Shown: piece by piece, positions 26,044 to 35,393 of the stretch
Layout of the letters: each line of letters opens with the position of its first letter
Position numbering within the stretch: the stretch's first letter is position 1
Assembly (NCBI RefSeq): GCF_005519465.1
Contig: NZ_CP027858.1
Coordinates: 5,208,001-5,272,000, forward strand
Reading direction: 5' to 3'
Length of the DNA: 64,000 bases
Source of the DNA: Streptomyces clavuligerus
GTDB lineage: Bacteria > Actinomycetota > Actinomycetes > Streptomycetales > Streptomycetaceae
Notes under the pieces: model-generated
Told to the model about the DNA's origin: nothing
The model's database searches: none
The model's input: only the letters and a program-made list of their open reading frames with translations
Program-made: the position numbers and the translations under genes

Positions 26044-27549
26044 ATGGACCTGGAGACCTTCCGCGCGCTCGCCGCCGACCGCCGCGTCATCCCCGTCACC
26101 CGCAGGCTGCTCGCCGACGGCGACACCCCGGTCGCGCTCTACCGCAGGCTCGCGGCGGAACGCCCCGGCACCTTCCTCCTGGAGTCGGCGGAGAACGGGC
26201 GCTCGTGGTCCCGGTACTCCTTCATCGGCGTACGCAGCGCCGCGACCCTCACCGAGCGGGACGGCCGGGCGCACTGGCTGGGCACCCCGCCCGTCGGCGT
26301 GCCCACCGAGGGCGACCCGCTCGCCGCGCTGCGCGCCACCGTGGAGGCCCTGCACACCCCCGTCCCCGCGGCCGAGGGCGACCACCCGGCGCACGGCCTG
26401 CCGCCCTTCACCGGCGGCATGGTCGGCTACCTCGGCTACGACATCGTCCGCAGGCTGGAGAAGATCGGCCCCGGCGACCGCGACGACCTGCGGCTGCCCG
26501 AGCTGACCATGCTGCTGACCTCGGATCTCGCGGTGCTCGACCACTGGGACGGCACCGTGCTGCTGATCGCCAACGCGATCAACCACAACGACCTCGCCAC
26601 CGGCGTCGACGACGCCTGGGCCGACGCCGTCGCCCGCCTCGACGCCATGGAGGCCGACCTCGGCCGCCCCCTGCACTCCGCGCCGACCGCCCTGCCCGCC
26701 TCCGAACTGCCCGCGTTCACCGCCCGCTGGGGCGGCGAGCAGTACCAGGAGGCCGTCGAGGACATCAAGGAGCGGATCAGGGCCGGGGAAGCCTTCCAGG
26801 TGGTGCCCTCGCAGCGGTTCGAGACCGACTGCACGGCGAGCGCCCTGGACGTCTACCGGGTGCTGCGGGCCACCAACCCCAGCCCCTACATGTACCTCTT
26901 CCGCTTCGACGGCTTCGACGTCGTCGGCTCCAGCCCCGAGGCCCTGGTCAAGGTCGAGGACGGCCGGGCCATGGTCCACCCCATCGCCGGGACCCGCCCC
27001 CGCGGTGCCACCCCGCAGCAGGACCAGGCCCTCGCCGACGAACTCCTCGCCGACCCCAAGGAGCGCGCCGAGCATCTGATGCTCGTCGACCTCGGCCGCA
27101 ACGACCTCGGCCGGGTCTGCGAGCCCGGCAGCGTGGAAGTGGTCGACTTCATGTCCGTCGAGCGCTACTCCCATGTGATGCACATCGTCTCCACTGTCAC
27201 GGGCCGGGTCGCCCCCGGACGCACGGCCTTCGACGTGCTCACCGCCTGCTTCCCCGCCGGGACCCTCTCCGGGGCGCCCAAGCCCCGCGCCATGCAGATC
27301 ATCGACGAGCTGGAGCCCGCCCGCCGCGGGCTGTACGGCGGCTGCGTCGGCTATCTCGACTTCGCGGGGAACTCCGACACCGCGATCGCCATCCGGACCG
27401 CGCTGCTCCGCGACGGAACGGCGTTTGTGCAGGCCGGAGCGGGTGTGGTGGCCGACTCCGACCCCGTGTCCGAGGACACCGAGTGCCGCAACAAAGCCGC
27501 GGCGGTGCTCCGGGCCGTCCACACCGCGAACCGGCTCGCCGCGCTCTGA
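26044..27549 (+). CDS. trpE: Anthranilate synthase component I
   Basis: A 501-residue chorismate-utilising enzyme making anthranilate together with a glutaminase subunit (TrpG) not encoded here. The tryptophan feedback-site motif is in [18 protein letters not shown]. The catalytic domain shows [28 protein letters not shown] and [18 protein letters not shown]. It follows hisI by 11 bases. No Trp-rich leader peptide fits in that gap, so transcription attenuation directly before trpE is unlikely. Confidence 0.97.
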   Translation: MDLETFRALAADRRVIPVTRRLLADGDTPVALYRRLAAERPGTFLLESAENGRSWSRYSFIGVRSAATLTERDGRAHWLGTPPVGVPTEGDPLAALRATVEALHTPVPAAEGDHPAHGLPPFTGGMVGYLGYDIVRRLEKIGPGDRDDLRLPELTMLLTSDLAVLDHWDGTVLLIANAINHNDLATGVDDAWADAVARLDAMEADLGRPLHSAPTALPASELPAFTARWGGEQYQEAVEDIKERIRAGEAFQVVPSQRFETDCTASALDVYRVLRATNPSPYMYLFRFDGFDVVGSSPEALVKVEDGRAMVHPIAGTRPRGATPQQDQALADELLADPKERAEHLMLVDLGRNDLGRVCEPGSVEVVDFMSVERYSHVMHIVSTVTGRVAPGRTAFDVLTACFPAGTLSGAPKPRAMQIIDELEPARRGLYGGCVGYLDFAGNSDTAIAIRTALLRDGTAFVQAGAGVVADSDPVSEDTECRNKAAAVLRAVHTANRLAAL

Positions 27550-27630
27550 GGGCCCGGCCCGCCGCGCCCCGAGGGCCCCGGGGCGGGGCGGCCGACCGGT
27601 GCCCCACCCCGGTAGGGGATAGTGGGGTGC

Positions 27631-28275
27631 GTGAGTGCCGTACCCGTACCCCAGCCCCGTGCCACCGACGCCGAGGCCCCGGCGGCGGCCGTGACGAGCG
27701 CGCGCCGGAGCCTCGCCGCGGCCCTGCTGCTCGGCGCCGCCGGCGCCGCCGTCGTCCTGCTCACCGCCAAGCAGACCTGGGCGGAGGGCAAGGCCGCCGT
27801 CGTCGGCGGCGCCCTGCCGCTCGAAGCCGACGGCAGCGAGGTCACCGGTCTGCCCACCGCCCTCGCGGTCGTCTCCCTCGCCGCGCTCGTCGCCGTCTTC
27901 GCGGTCCGGGGTACCGGCCGGGTCCTCGTCTCCGCCGTGCTCGCCCTGAGCGGCGCCGGAGCGGGTGCCGCCGCCCTCCTCGCCACCGCCGGTGGCGGCA
28001 CCCTGGACGAGAAGGCCGCCCGGACCACCGGCGACCTCTCCGCCGAGGTCGCCGGGCTCACCCATACGGCCTGGCCCTATGTGAGCGCGGCGGGCGCCCT
28101 GCTGCTCCTGCTCGCCGGTCTGCTCGCGCTGCGCCACGGCAAGTACTGGCCCGCCATGTCCGGCCGCTACGAGCGTGACGGCACCCCGCGCGCCCGCCGC
28201 CCCGCCCCCGTCGACCCGGACCGGCCCGAGGACCTGTGGAAGGCGCTGGACCGGGGCGAGGACCCCACGGGCTGA
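27631..28275 (+). CDS. Trp-operon-associated membrane protein (TIGR02234-like)
   Basis: A 214-residue protein with four hydrophobic segments and a charged C-terminal tail (PVDPDRPEDLWKALDRGED). It matches the actinobacterial membrane protein regularly found after trpE (TIGR02234, trp_oprn_chp). LLTAKQTWAEGKAAV after the first segment is its conserved loop. GTG 27622 is an alternative start; a TAGGGGAT -10-like sequence suggests a promoter of its own. Its role in tryptophan metabolism is unproven. Confidence 0.8.
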   Translation: MSAVPVPQPRATDAEAPAAAVTSARRSLAAALLLGAAGAAVVLLTAKQTWAEGKAAVVGGALPLEADGSEVTGLPTALAVVSLAALVAVFAVRGTGRVLVSAVLALSGAGAGAAALLATAGGGTLDEKAARTTGDLSAEVAGLTHTAWPYVSAAGALLLLLAGLLALRHGKYWPAMSGRYERDGTPRARRPAPVDPDRPEDLWKALDRGEDPTG

Positions 28276-28512
28276 GCCCCGGCCCCTTCCGCCACCGGCC
28301 GACCGGCGGCGGAAGAGCCCCCGCCGCGGACCCGGCGGGGCCGACATGCCGGAGACGTTCGCCGTGCCCCCGGACGCGTGCGGGCCGACCGCGTACGGAA
28401 CAATGGATCAGAGCCCGGGTCCACGCCGGGGCTCACCCGGGTCCACGGCCTCCCGTGCGGAGCCGTACCCGCCACCGAGCACCAGCAGAGCATCATCAAC
28501 GAGGAGCAACTC

Positions 28513-28791
28513 ATGTCGGCCTCCGCCCACGGACACACCCCGGCCGCCTGGACCGGCGTCTGCATCTCCTTCGTCGGCTTCTGCATCGCCGGCGTCTTCA
28601 TGGTCGCCGCCAACCCCCCCGGCTTCTGGGCCGGTATCGCGGTCGTCCTCCTCGGCGGGGTCGTCGGCCTCGGTATGAAGGCCGCCGGGCTCGGGGTGCC
28701 CAAGCAGTCGGCTGAGCAGCTCGAAGCCCGCGAGAAGGCCACGGAGGCGGCCCGCGCCAAGACCGCGGAAACCCTGGCGGCGCGGTCCTGA
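28513..28791 (+). CDS. HGxxPAAW-motif membrane protein (92 aa)
   Basis: A small protein with the diagnostic HGHTPAAW motif at residues 7-14, then two hydrophobic helices (GVCISFVGFCIAGVFMVA and FWAGIAVVLLGGVVGLGM) and an acidic, Ala-rich coiled tail. GAGGAG precedes the ATG. The family regularly lies between trpE and trpC in actinomycetes. Its function is unknown. Confidence 0.85.
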   Translation: MSASAHGHTPAAWTGVCISFVGFCIAGVFMVAANPPGFWAGIAVVLLGGVVGLGMKAAGLGVPKQSAEQLEAREKATEAARAKTAETLAARS

Positions 28792-28886
28792 ACCCCTCCG
28801 CCCGGCCCCGGGCGGCAGCGGACACGAGGCGCGGGACCGGCACGGCCGGGCTGCGCCTCTTCGCGTTCCCGGGGGAGAATCGCCGC

Positions 28887-29321
28887 GTGGACGCCCCGAC
28901 CCCCTCAGCCGCCGCCGCGCCGCGGCCCCTCGCCCGGCGGCTCGCCGCGCCCCTGGGCGCCCTCGCCGCCGCGACCGCCGCCTTCGCCTACGTCGGCGCC
29001 GTCGACCCGAACGAGCCGGGCCACTACCCCGTCTGCCCGCTGCTGAACCTCACCGGTCTGTACTGTCCGGGCTGCGGCGGGCTGCGCAGCGCCCACGCCG
29101 TCGTCCACGGCGATCTGTCCGCCGCCCTCGGCGCCAACGCGCTGGCCGTCCTCGCCTACGCCGTCCTCGCCGCCGTCTGGACGGCATGGCTGACGCGGGC
29201 CGTACGGGACCGGCCGCCGCCGCGGCCCCTCGCGCCGGTGTGGTGGTGGTCGCTCGGCGGGGTGATGCTGGTGTTCTCGGTGGTGCGCAATCTGCCCTCC
29301 GGCGCCGCGCTGGCTCCCTGA
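28887..29321 (+). CDS. DUF2752 membrane protein
   Basis: A 144-residue membrane protein. The family signature CPLLNLTGLYCPGCGGLRSA follows the first helix and has three cysteines that could bind a metal or form a disulfide. Two further helices follow (NALAVLAYAVLAAVWTAWL and VWWWSLGGVMLVFSVV). GTG 28887 is preceded by GAGAAT, a -10-like element consistent with a leaderless transcript. Found by conserved neighbourhood near trp genes; no known function. Confidence 0.85.
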   Translation: MDAPTPSAAAAPRPLARRLAAPLGALAAATAAFAYVGAVDPNEPGHYPVCPLLNLTGLYCPGCGGLRSAHAVVHGDLSAALGANALAVLAYAVLAAVWTAWLTRAVRDRPPPRPLAPVWWWSLGGVMLVFSVVRNLPSGAALAP

Positions 29322-29350
29322 GCAGGCCATTCCAGGTGGGCCCAGAGCGA

Positions 29351-29389
29351 CGGACCGTCCACGGAGTGGTCCATTCCGTGGGACGGCCG
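29351..29389 (+). terminator. Imperfect hairpin after the DUF2752 gene
   Basis: CGGACCGTCC-ACGGA pairs with TCCGTGGGACGGCCG with two single-base bulges around a 9-base loop, 29 bases after the stop. It could separate the trpE group from trpC. An upstream role in trpC control cannot be excluded. Confidence 0.45.
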
Positions 29390-29480
29390 CCGACCGGATG
29401 CGGAGCCCGGGACCGGCTCCGGATACCATCGACCTTGGTTGATCCTGAACCACCAAACGTGCCGAAAGGGGGCCGCTCGG

Positions 29481-30290
29481 GTGAGTGTGCTCGACGAGAT
29501 CATCGAAGGCGTGCGCGCCGACCTCGCGGAACGGCAGGCACGCGTCAGCCTCGACGAGCTCAAGGAGCGCGCCGCCAAGGCCCCCGCGGCCAAGGACGGT
29601 GCGGCAGCGCTCCGGGGCGAAGGCGTTCAGGTGATCTGCGAGGTGAAGCGCTCCAGCCCCTCCAAGGGCGCGCTCGCCGCGATCGCCGACCCGGCCGGTC
29701 TCGCGGCCGACTACGAGGCGGGCGGCGCGGCCGTCATCTCCGTCCTGACCGAGGAGCGCCGCTTCGGCGGCTCGCTCGCCGACCTGGAGGCCGTGCGCGC
29801 CCGGGTGGACATCCCCGTGCTGCGCAAGGACTTCATCGTCACCGCGTACCAGCTCTGGGAGGCCCGCGCGTACGGCGCCGACCTGGTGCTGCTGATCGTC
29901 GCCGCCCTGGAGCAGGAGGCCCTGGTCTCGCTGATCGAGCGGGCCGAGTCGATCGGTCTCACGCCCCTGGTCGAGGTCCACGACGAGGAGGAGATCGAGC
30001 GCGCCGTGGCCGCGGGCGCCCGGATCATCGGGGTGAACGCGCGCAACCTCAAGACCCTGGAGGTGGACCGTTCCACCTTTGAACGGGTCGCCGAGGACAT
30101 CCCCGCCGGGATCGTCAAGATCGCCGAATCCGGGGTGCGCGGCCCGCACGATCTGATCGCCTACGCCAACGCGGGCGCCGACGCGGTCCTCGTCGGAGAG
30201 TCCCTGGTCACCGGGCGTGACCCCAGGACGGCCGTGGCCGACCTGGTCGCCGCCGGGGCCCACCCGGCGCTGCGCCACGGACGGAACTGA
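29481..30290 (+). CDS. trpC: Indole-3-glycerol-phosphate synthase
   Basis: A 269-residue monofunctional (beta/alpha)8-barrel that closes the indole ring. The catalytic lysine is in [11 protein letters not shown], with [20 protein letters not shown] and [14 protein letters not shown] following. There is no fused TrpF domain. GTG 29481 follows a GAAAGGGG ribosome binding site. It is first in a trpC-trpM-trpB-trpA group. Confidence 0.97.
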   Translation: MSVLDEIIEGVRADLAERQARVSLDELKERAAKAPAAKDGAAALRGEGVQVICEVKRSSPSKGALAAIADPAGLAADYEAGGAAVISVLTEERRFGGSLADLEAVRARVDIPVLRKDFIVTAYQLWEARAYGADLVLLIVAALEQEALVSLIERAESIGLTPLVEVHDEEEIERAVAAGARIIGVNARNLKTLEVDRSTFERVAEDIPAGIVKIAESGVRGPHDLIAYANAGADAVLVGESLVTGRDPRTAVADLVAAGAHPALRHGRN

Positions 30291-30296
30291 GCCGCT

Positions 30297-30497
30297 GTGA
30301 CCGCCGCCGCCCCCTCCCCGCGCCGTACGCGCCCGGCCTCCGGTGACGCGTATGCGGGGCTGGCCCGTGGCTGCCGCCCCCGCGGCTGCCGCGCGCCCGC
30401 CCGCCGGGTGCACGGGCGGCGCGTCCGCTATGTGATCGGCTCGGAGCCCGGCCAGGTCAACGGCATGCGATGGCGGCCCGGCTCCGCGTACCGCTGA
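30297..30497 (+). CDS. trpM: TrpM-like small protein (66 aa)
   Basis: A 66-residue basic protein six bases after trpC and before trpB, the position of trpM (also called trpX) in S. coelicolor, where the product modulates tryptophan synthesis and differentiation. The C-terminal half ([20 protein letters not shown]) looks like the conserved part; the N-terminal half is Arg/Ala-rich. It has two cysteines ([10 protein letters not shown]). The identification rests mainly on position and size. Confidence 0.65.
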   Translation: MTAAAPSPRRTRPASGDAYAGLARGCRPRGCRAPARRVHGRRVRYVIGSEPGQVNGMRWRPGSAYR

Positions 30498-30795
30498 GGC
30501 CCCGGCCGGCGCCGCTCCCCTGAGCGGGCGCCGCTGCCGCCGCCCCGCGCGCGCCCGGCACCCCGTCTCCCCGCGGAACGGTGGTCCGGCCGCGACCGGA
30601 GCCCTGTCTTCCGTGTCTGTCCCCCGTGGGTGCCGTACGGGGGTGCCCCCGGCGTTCCCGCCGTACGGGTGCCTCCGCCGGTCGGCGGGCGGTGGCGCGG
30701 ACGGCGCGGGCCCGCTGTACGCGTTCGCCATTCGTCCCGTCCTGTGCACAACGGAACGTTCAGGGGCCGCCGAGCCCCTGCGAGGAGTACAACGG
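30498..30795. other. trpM-trpB intergenic region
   Basis: These 298 bases hold no gene. They contain two copies of a GCCGTACGGG(GG)TGCC sequence (around 30629 and 30658) and, just before trpB, an AGGGGC-CGCCGA-GCCCCT hairpin that places the GAGGAG ribosome binding site immediately after its stem. No Trp-codon-rich leader peptide was found. Confidence 0.45.
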
Positions 30796-32034
30796 ATGTC
30801 TTTCGACTTCTTCATCCCGGACCCCGAGGGCGCGGTGCCCAGCGCCGCGGGTTACTTCGGTGACTACGGCGGCAAGTTCATCCCCGAGGCGCTGGTCGCC
30901 GCGGTCGACGAGGTCGCCGTCGAGTACGACAAGGCCAAGGCCGACCCCGCCTTCACCGCCGAGCTGACGGATCTGCTGGTCAACTACACCGGCAGGCCCA
31001 GCGCCCTGACCGAGGTGCCCCGGTTCGCCGAGCACGCGGGCATGGCGCGGATCTTCCTCAAGCGGGAGGACCTCAACCACACCGGCTCGCACAAGATCAA
31101 CAACGTGCTGGGCCAGGCGCTGCTCACCCGGCGCATGGGCAAGACCCGGGTGATCGCCGAGACCGGCGCGGGCCAGCACGGCGTCGCCACCGCGACCGCC
31201 TGCGCCCTCTTCGGACTCGACTGCACCATCTACATGGGGGAGGTCGACACCCAGCGGCAGGCGCTCAACGTCGCCCGGATGCGGATGCTCGGCGCCGAGG
31301 TCATCCCCGTGAAGTCCGGCAGCCGCACCCTCAAGGACGCCATCAACGAGGCGTTCCGCGACTGGGTCGCCAACGTCGACCACACCCACTACCTCTTCGG
31401 CACCGTCGCCGGTCCGCACCCCTTCCCGGCCATGGTCCGCGACTTCCACCGGGTCATCGGGGTCGAGGCGCGCCGCCAGCTCCTGGAGCGGGCCGGACGG
31501 CTGCCGGACGCGGCCGTCGCCTGTGTCGGCGGCGGCTCCAACGCCATCGGACTCTTCCACGCCTTCCTGCCGGACACCTCCGTGCGGCTCGTCGGCTGCG
31601 AGCCCGGCGGCCACGGCCTGGAGACGGGCGAGCACGCGGCCACCCTGACCGCGGGGGAGCCCGGCGTGCTGCACGGTTCGCGCTCGTACGTCCTCCAGGA
31701 CGACGAGGGCCAGATCACCGAGCCGTACTCGATCTCCGCCGGGCTCGACTACCCCGGCATCGGCCCGGAGCACTCGTACCTCAAGGACATCGGACGGGCC
31801 GAGTACCGCGCGGTCACCGATGAGGCGGCCATGCAGGCGCTGCGGCTGCTCTCGCGCACGGAGGGCATCATTCCGGCGATCGAGTCGGCGCACGCGCTCG
31901 CCGGGGCCCTGGAACTGGGCCGGGAGCTGGGCAAGGACGGCCTGATCGTCGTCAATCTGTCCGGCCGGGGCGACAAGGACATGGACACCGCCGCCCGCTA
32001 CTTCGGGCTGTACGACGGGGAGGACGCCAAGTGA
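30796..32034 (+). CDS. trpB: Tryptophan synthase beta chain
   Basis: A 412-residue PLP enzyme condensing indole with serine. The PLP lysine is in [30 protein letters not shown] is the substrate loop, and [11 protein letters not shown] binds the PLP phosphate. ATG 30796 is chosen for its GAGGAG and the conserved start [11 protein letters not shown]; the frame is open further upstream. It overlaps trpA by four bases. Confidence 0.97.
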   Translation: MSFDFFIPDPEGAVPSAAGYFGDYGGKFIPEALVAAVDEVAVEYDKAKADPAFTAELTDLLVNYTGRPSALTEVPRFAEHAGMARIFLKREDLNHTGSHKINNVLGQALLTRRMGKTRVIAETGAGQHGVATATACALFGLDCTIYMGEVDTQRQALNVARMRMLGAEVIPVKSGSRTLKDAINEAFRDWVANVDHTHYLFGTVAGPHPFPAMVRDFHRVIGVEARRQLLERAGRLPDAAVACVGGGSNAIGLFHAFLPDTSVRLVGCEPGGHGLETGEHAATLTAGEPGVLHGSRSYVLQDDEGQITEPYSISAGLDYPGIGPEHSYLKDIGRAEYRAVTDEAAMQALRLLSRTEGIIPAIESAHALAGALELGRELGKDGLIVVNLSGRGDKDMDTAARYFGLYDGEDAK

Positions 32035-32864
32035 GCGGGAAGCTGGCCCTGCTGAACGAGACCCTCGCGGCGGCGAAGGCCGAGGGGCGCGCCGCGCTCA
32101 TCGCCTATCTCCCGGCCGGGTTCCCCACGGTCGACGGCGGGATCGAGGCGATCACGGCGGTCCTGGCGGGCGGCGCCGACATCGTCGAGGTCGGGCTGCC
32201 GCACAGCGATCCGGTTCTCGACGGGCCGGTCATCCAGACCGCCGACGACATCGCCCTGCGGGGCGGGGTGCGGATCGCCGACGTCATGCGCACGGTCCGC
32301 GAGGCGCACGCCGCCACCGGCAAGCCGGTGCTGGTGATGACGTACTGGAACCCCATCGACCGCTATGGCGTCGAGCGGTTCACGGCCGAGCTGGCCGAGG
32401 CGGGCGGCGCCGGGTGCATCCTGCCCGACCTGCCGGTCGAGGAGTCCGCCAGCTGGCGTGAGCACGCGGAGAAGCACGGTCTGGCGACCGTCTTCGTCGT
32501 CGCGCCCAGCAGCAGGACCGAGCGGATCGGCACCATCGCCGCCGCGGGCTCCGGCTTTGTCTACGCCGCCTCGCTGATGGGCGTCACCGGCACCCGGGAG
32601 AGCGTCGGCGCCCAGGCCCAGGACCTCGTCGAACGCACCCGCACCACCACCGGGCTGCCGGTCTGCGTAGGGCTCGGGGTGTCCAACGCCGGGCAGGCGG
32701 CCCAGGTCGCCTCCTTCGCCGACGGGGTGATCGTCGGCTCCGCCTTCGTCAAGCGCATCCTGGACGCCCCCGACGCCGCAGCGGGGGTCACGGCCGTGCG
32801 TGAGCTGGCCGCCGAGCTGGCCGCCGGGGTCCGCGCCGGTTCCGGCCGCCGCGCGGACGGCTGA
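32031..32864 (+). CDS. trpA: Tryptophan synthase alpha chain
   Basis: A 277-residue barrel releasing indole from indole-glycerol phosphate and channelling it to TrpB. The catalytic Glu and Asp are in [31 protein letters not shown] and [10 protein letters not shown] are the mobile loops, and [16 protein letters not shown] binds phosphate. GTGA overlap with trpB. Last gene of the trp group. Confidence 0.97.
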   Translation: MSGKLALLNETLAAAKAEGRAALIAYLPAGFPTVDGGIEAITAVLAGGADIVEVGLPHSDPVLDGPVIQTADDIALRGGVRIADVMRTVREAHAATGKPVLVMTYWNPIDRYGVERFTAELAEAGGAGCILPDLPVEESASWREHAEKHGLATVFVVAPSSRTERIGTIAAAGSGFVYAASLMGVTGTRESVGAQAQDLVERTRTTTGLPVCVGLGVSNAGQAAQVASFADGVIVGSAFVKRILDAPDAAAGVTAVRELAAELAAGVRAGSGRRADG

Positions 32865-32990
32865 CGGACGGCTGACGCGCGGACGATTGCCGGGAGGCGG
32901 CCGCCGGGCCGCTTGAGGGGCGCGCGGGCGCCCCGCCGTGCGCCGTCCGCGCGCGATCGCACCCTGATCGCTCGTACGGGTGGAAGTGGG

Positions 32991-33020
32991 ACCGGGGAGG
33001 CGCGCTGGCGCCTCCCCGGT
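32991..33020. terminator. Perfect hairpin between trpA and the second DsbA-like gene
   Basis: A 13-base perfect stem (32991-33003 and 33008-33020) with a GCTG tetraloop and TCGTTTGC after it. It could terminate the trp transcript. It ends only 13 bases before the next start, so it could instead limit translation of that gene. Confidence 0.6.
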
Positions 33021-33033
33021 TCGTTTGCGGGGT

Positions 33034-34071
33034 GTGAACGACAGGAACGACAGCAACGAGAGCAACAGCACCCCGCAGCCGTCTCCGGGGCAGCCCCGGA
33101 AGGGGACCGCCCGGGAGCGGATTCAGCGGGAGCGCGAGCGGGAGAAGGCCCAGGAACGCCGCCGCAGGGTGCTGATCATCTCCTCGGCGGTGGTGGCGGT
33201 CCTCGGGCTCGCGGCGATCGTCGGCGTGATCGCCGCGAACACGGACTCCTCGAAGGACAAGACCGCGCAGTCCGGTCCCACCGTGCCGCCCGTCGGCGCC
33301 GTGGGGGAGAAGGAGCTGGCCATCCCGGTCGGCACCGAGGACGCGCCCTCCACCCTCACCATCTGGGAGGACTTCCGCTGCCCGGTCTGCGCCCAGTTCG
33401 AGAACATCTTCCGGGACACCATCCACGACCTGGAGAAGAGCGGCGACATCCGGGCCGAGTACCGCCTCGCCACGATCATCGACGGGAACATGGGCGGCAG
33501 CGGCTCGCTGCGCGCGGCCAACGCGGCGGCGTGCGCCCAGGACGCCGGGAAGTTCGACCCGTACCACGATGTGCTCTTCCAGAACCAGCCGGCGGAGACG
33601 GACGACGCCTTCGGCAACAACGGCAGGCTGATCGAGCTGGCGGGCAAGGTGCCCGGGCTGGACACCCCGGCGTTCCGCGGCTGTGTGGAGGACGGCAAGC
33701 ACGACTCCTGGGTCACCGAGTCGAACAAGGCGTTCTCCGAGGGAGGCTTCCGGGGCACGCCCACGGTTCTGCTCAACGGCCAGTCGATCTTCCCCGACAA
33801 GGGCGGTGAGCAGATCTCCGTCGAGAACCTGAAGAAGTGGGTGACCGAGGCCAACCAGGGCAAGAAGCCCGGCACCCGTTCCCCGGCGGCCGCCCCGCCC
33901 GGTTCCGCCTCCCCGGCCCCGCCCGCCGCGGCGGCCGTGCCGCCGTCCGCGGCGTCGGCACCCCCGTCGGCCTCGGCGCCCTCCTCGGCCCCGGCCCCCG
34001 GTACGGCTCCGGTTCCCGGCGCGGGTACGGCATCCGCCCCGGCGGCGCTCATGGACCCCGGAGCGCCGTAG
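33034..34071 (+). CDS. Membrane-anchored DsbA-like thioredoxin-fold protein with Ala/Pro tail
   Basis: A 345-residue extracytoplasmic thiol-disulfide oxidoreductase. A charged N-terminus (1-45) is followed by one membrane helix (about 46-68), a thioredoxin fold with C116-P-V-C119, and GFRGTPTVLLNG with the cis-proline loop. From residue ~290 to the end it is a low-complexity Ala/Pro/Ser tail, likely extended at the cell wall. It shares its design with the gene at 225-1040. GTG 33034 is supported by frame and by the onset of sensible sequence. It precedes lgt. Confidence 0.85.
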   Translation: MNDRNDSNESNSTPQPSPGQPRKGTARERIQREREREKAQERRRRVLIISSAVVAVLGLAAIVGVIAANTDSSKDKTAQSGPTVPPVGAVGEKELAIPVGTEDAPSTLTIWEDFRCPVCAQFENIFRDTIHDLEKSGDIRAEYRLATIIDGNMGGSGSLRAANAAACAQDAGKFDPYHDVLFQNQPAETDDAFGNNGRLIELAGKVPGLDTPAFRGCVEDGKHDSWVTESNKAFSEGGFRGTPTVLLNGQSIFPDKGGEQISVENLKKWVTEANQGKKPGTRSPAAAPPGSASPAPPAAAAVPPSAASAPPSASAPSSAPAPGTAPVPGAGTASAPAALMDPGAP

Positions 34072-34154
34072 CCTCCGGTCCGCTCCTGCCGCTCGGACCG
34101 CTTCCGGAGTCCGCCGGGCGGCGGGGCCCGTTACCCAGACGTTGCGCGGGTGGG

Positions 34155-34185
34155 TTGCCCGGTCCGCCGTGCGGCAGGGTAGCGT
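34155..34185 (+). promoter_or_regulatory. Promoter candidate for lgt
   Basis: TTGCCC (34155-34160) and TAGCGT (34180-34185), 19 bases apart, resemble housekeeping -35 and -10 elements. The start point would fall about four bases before the lgt ATG, giving an almost leaderless message. Confidence 0.45.
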
Positions 34186-34195
34186 CGACGGTGCC

Positions 34196-35173
34196 ATGGA
34201 TATTGCCTACATTCCCAGCCCGTCGACCGGAGTGATCCATCTTGGACCGCTTCCGCTGCGCGGCTACGCGTTCTGCATCATCATCGGTGTCTTCGTAGCC
34301 GTCTGGTACGGCAACAAGCGCTGGGTCGCTCGTGGCGGCAAGGCCGGCACCGTGGCCGACATCGCCGTCTGGGCGGTGCCCTTCGGCCTGGTCGGCGGTC
34401 GGCTCTACCACGTGATCACCGACTATCAGCTGTACTTCAGCGAGGGTGAGAACTGGGTCGACGCCTTCAAGATCTGGGAGGGCGGCCTGGGCATCTGGGG
34501 CGCCATCGCCTTCGGCGCGCTCGGGGCGTGGATCGGCTGCCGCCGCCGGGGCATCCCGCTGCCCGCGTGGGCGGACGCCGTGGCGCCGGGCATCGCCATC
34601 GCCCAGGCCATCGGCCGCTGGGGCAACTGGTTCAACCAGGAGCTGTACGGCAAGCCGACGGATCTGCCCTGGGCGCTGGAGATCAGCGAGGGCCCGAACC
34701 GGGAGGCCGGGCTCTACCACCCGACCTTCCTGTACGAGTCGCTGTGGTGCGTCGGCGTGGCCCTGCTGGTGATCTGGGCCGACCGCCGCTTCCGGCTGGG
34801 CCACGGCCGGGCCTTCGCGCTCTATGTCGCGGGCTACTGCGCGGGCCGCGGCTGGATCGAGTACATGCGGGTGGACGAGGCCCACGAGGTGCTGGGGCTG
34901 CGGCTCAACGTCTGGACCTCGATCGTCGTCTTCGTCCTCGCCGTCATCTACATCGTCGTCTCCGCGCGGCTGCGGCCGGGCCGGGAGGAGACCGTGGAGC
35001 CGGAGCGCCCGGGCGCGACCCCGGCGGAGGGTGCCGCCGGCGCCGCCGCGACGGAGAAGGCCACCACCGGGAAGGCGGGGGACTCCGCCACCGAGGCCGC
35101 CTCCGCCTCCGCCTCCGACACGGGCACCGACGTCGGCGCACCGTCCGGCGCGGGCCCGGCCCAGAAGGGCTGA
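34196..35173 (+). CDS. lgt: Prolipoprotein diacylglyceryl transferase
   Basis: A 325-residue polytopic membrane enzyme that attaches diacylglycerol to lipobox cysteines. The Lgt signature is GRWGNWFNQELYGKPTDLPW, and the conserved GGRLYHVITDY histidine is present. About seven membrane helices end near VWTSIVVFVLAVIYIVVSA. The last ~65 residues are a Glu/Ala/Thr-rich cytoplasmic tail, longer than in E. coli but common in Streptomyces. It begins MDIAYIPSPSTGVIHLGPLP. Confidence 0.97.
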   Translation: MDIAYIPSPSTGVIHLGPLPLRGYAFCIIIGVFVAVWYGNKRWVARGGKAGTVADIAVWAVPFGLVGGRLYHVITDYQLYFSEGENWVDAFKIWEGGLGIWGAIAFGALGAWIGCRRRGIPLPAWADAVAPGIAIAQAIGRWGNWFNQELYGKPTDLPWALEISEGPNREAGLYHPTFLYESLWCVGVALLVIWADRRFRLGHGRAFALYVAGYCAGRGWIEYMRVDEAHEVLGLRLNVWTSIVVFVLAVIYIVVSARLRPGREETVEPERPGATPAEGAAGAAATEKATTGKAGDSATEAASASASDTGTDVGAPSGAGPAQKG

Positions 35174-35191
35174 GCCCTCCCGCGGACGCGC

Positions 35192-35233
35192 CGAAGGCCG
35201 CCGGGCCCCTCTCCAGGGGTCGGGCGGCCTTCG
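35192..35233. terminator. Bidirectional terminator between lgt and the lyase gene
   Basis: An 11-base perfect stem, CGAAGGCCGCC (35192-35202) with GGCGGCCTTCG (35223-35233). The loop contains a second small hairpin (CCCCT-CTCC-AGGGG). It is positioned between convergent transcription units. Confidence 0.75.
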
Positions 35234-35393
35234 TGCGTCTCCGGGGCCGTGAGCGGCGGTACGCGGGTCCTGCCCCGGGCGCCATGGGGCCGCCGGAGGC
35301 GGTGAGTCGTCCGTCCGGACGGGCATCGGACGGGCAAGGGGGCGCAGTCAGGACGCTGCCCTGCGGACCGGACCGGACCGGGCCGGGCGCGGG

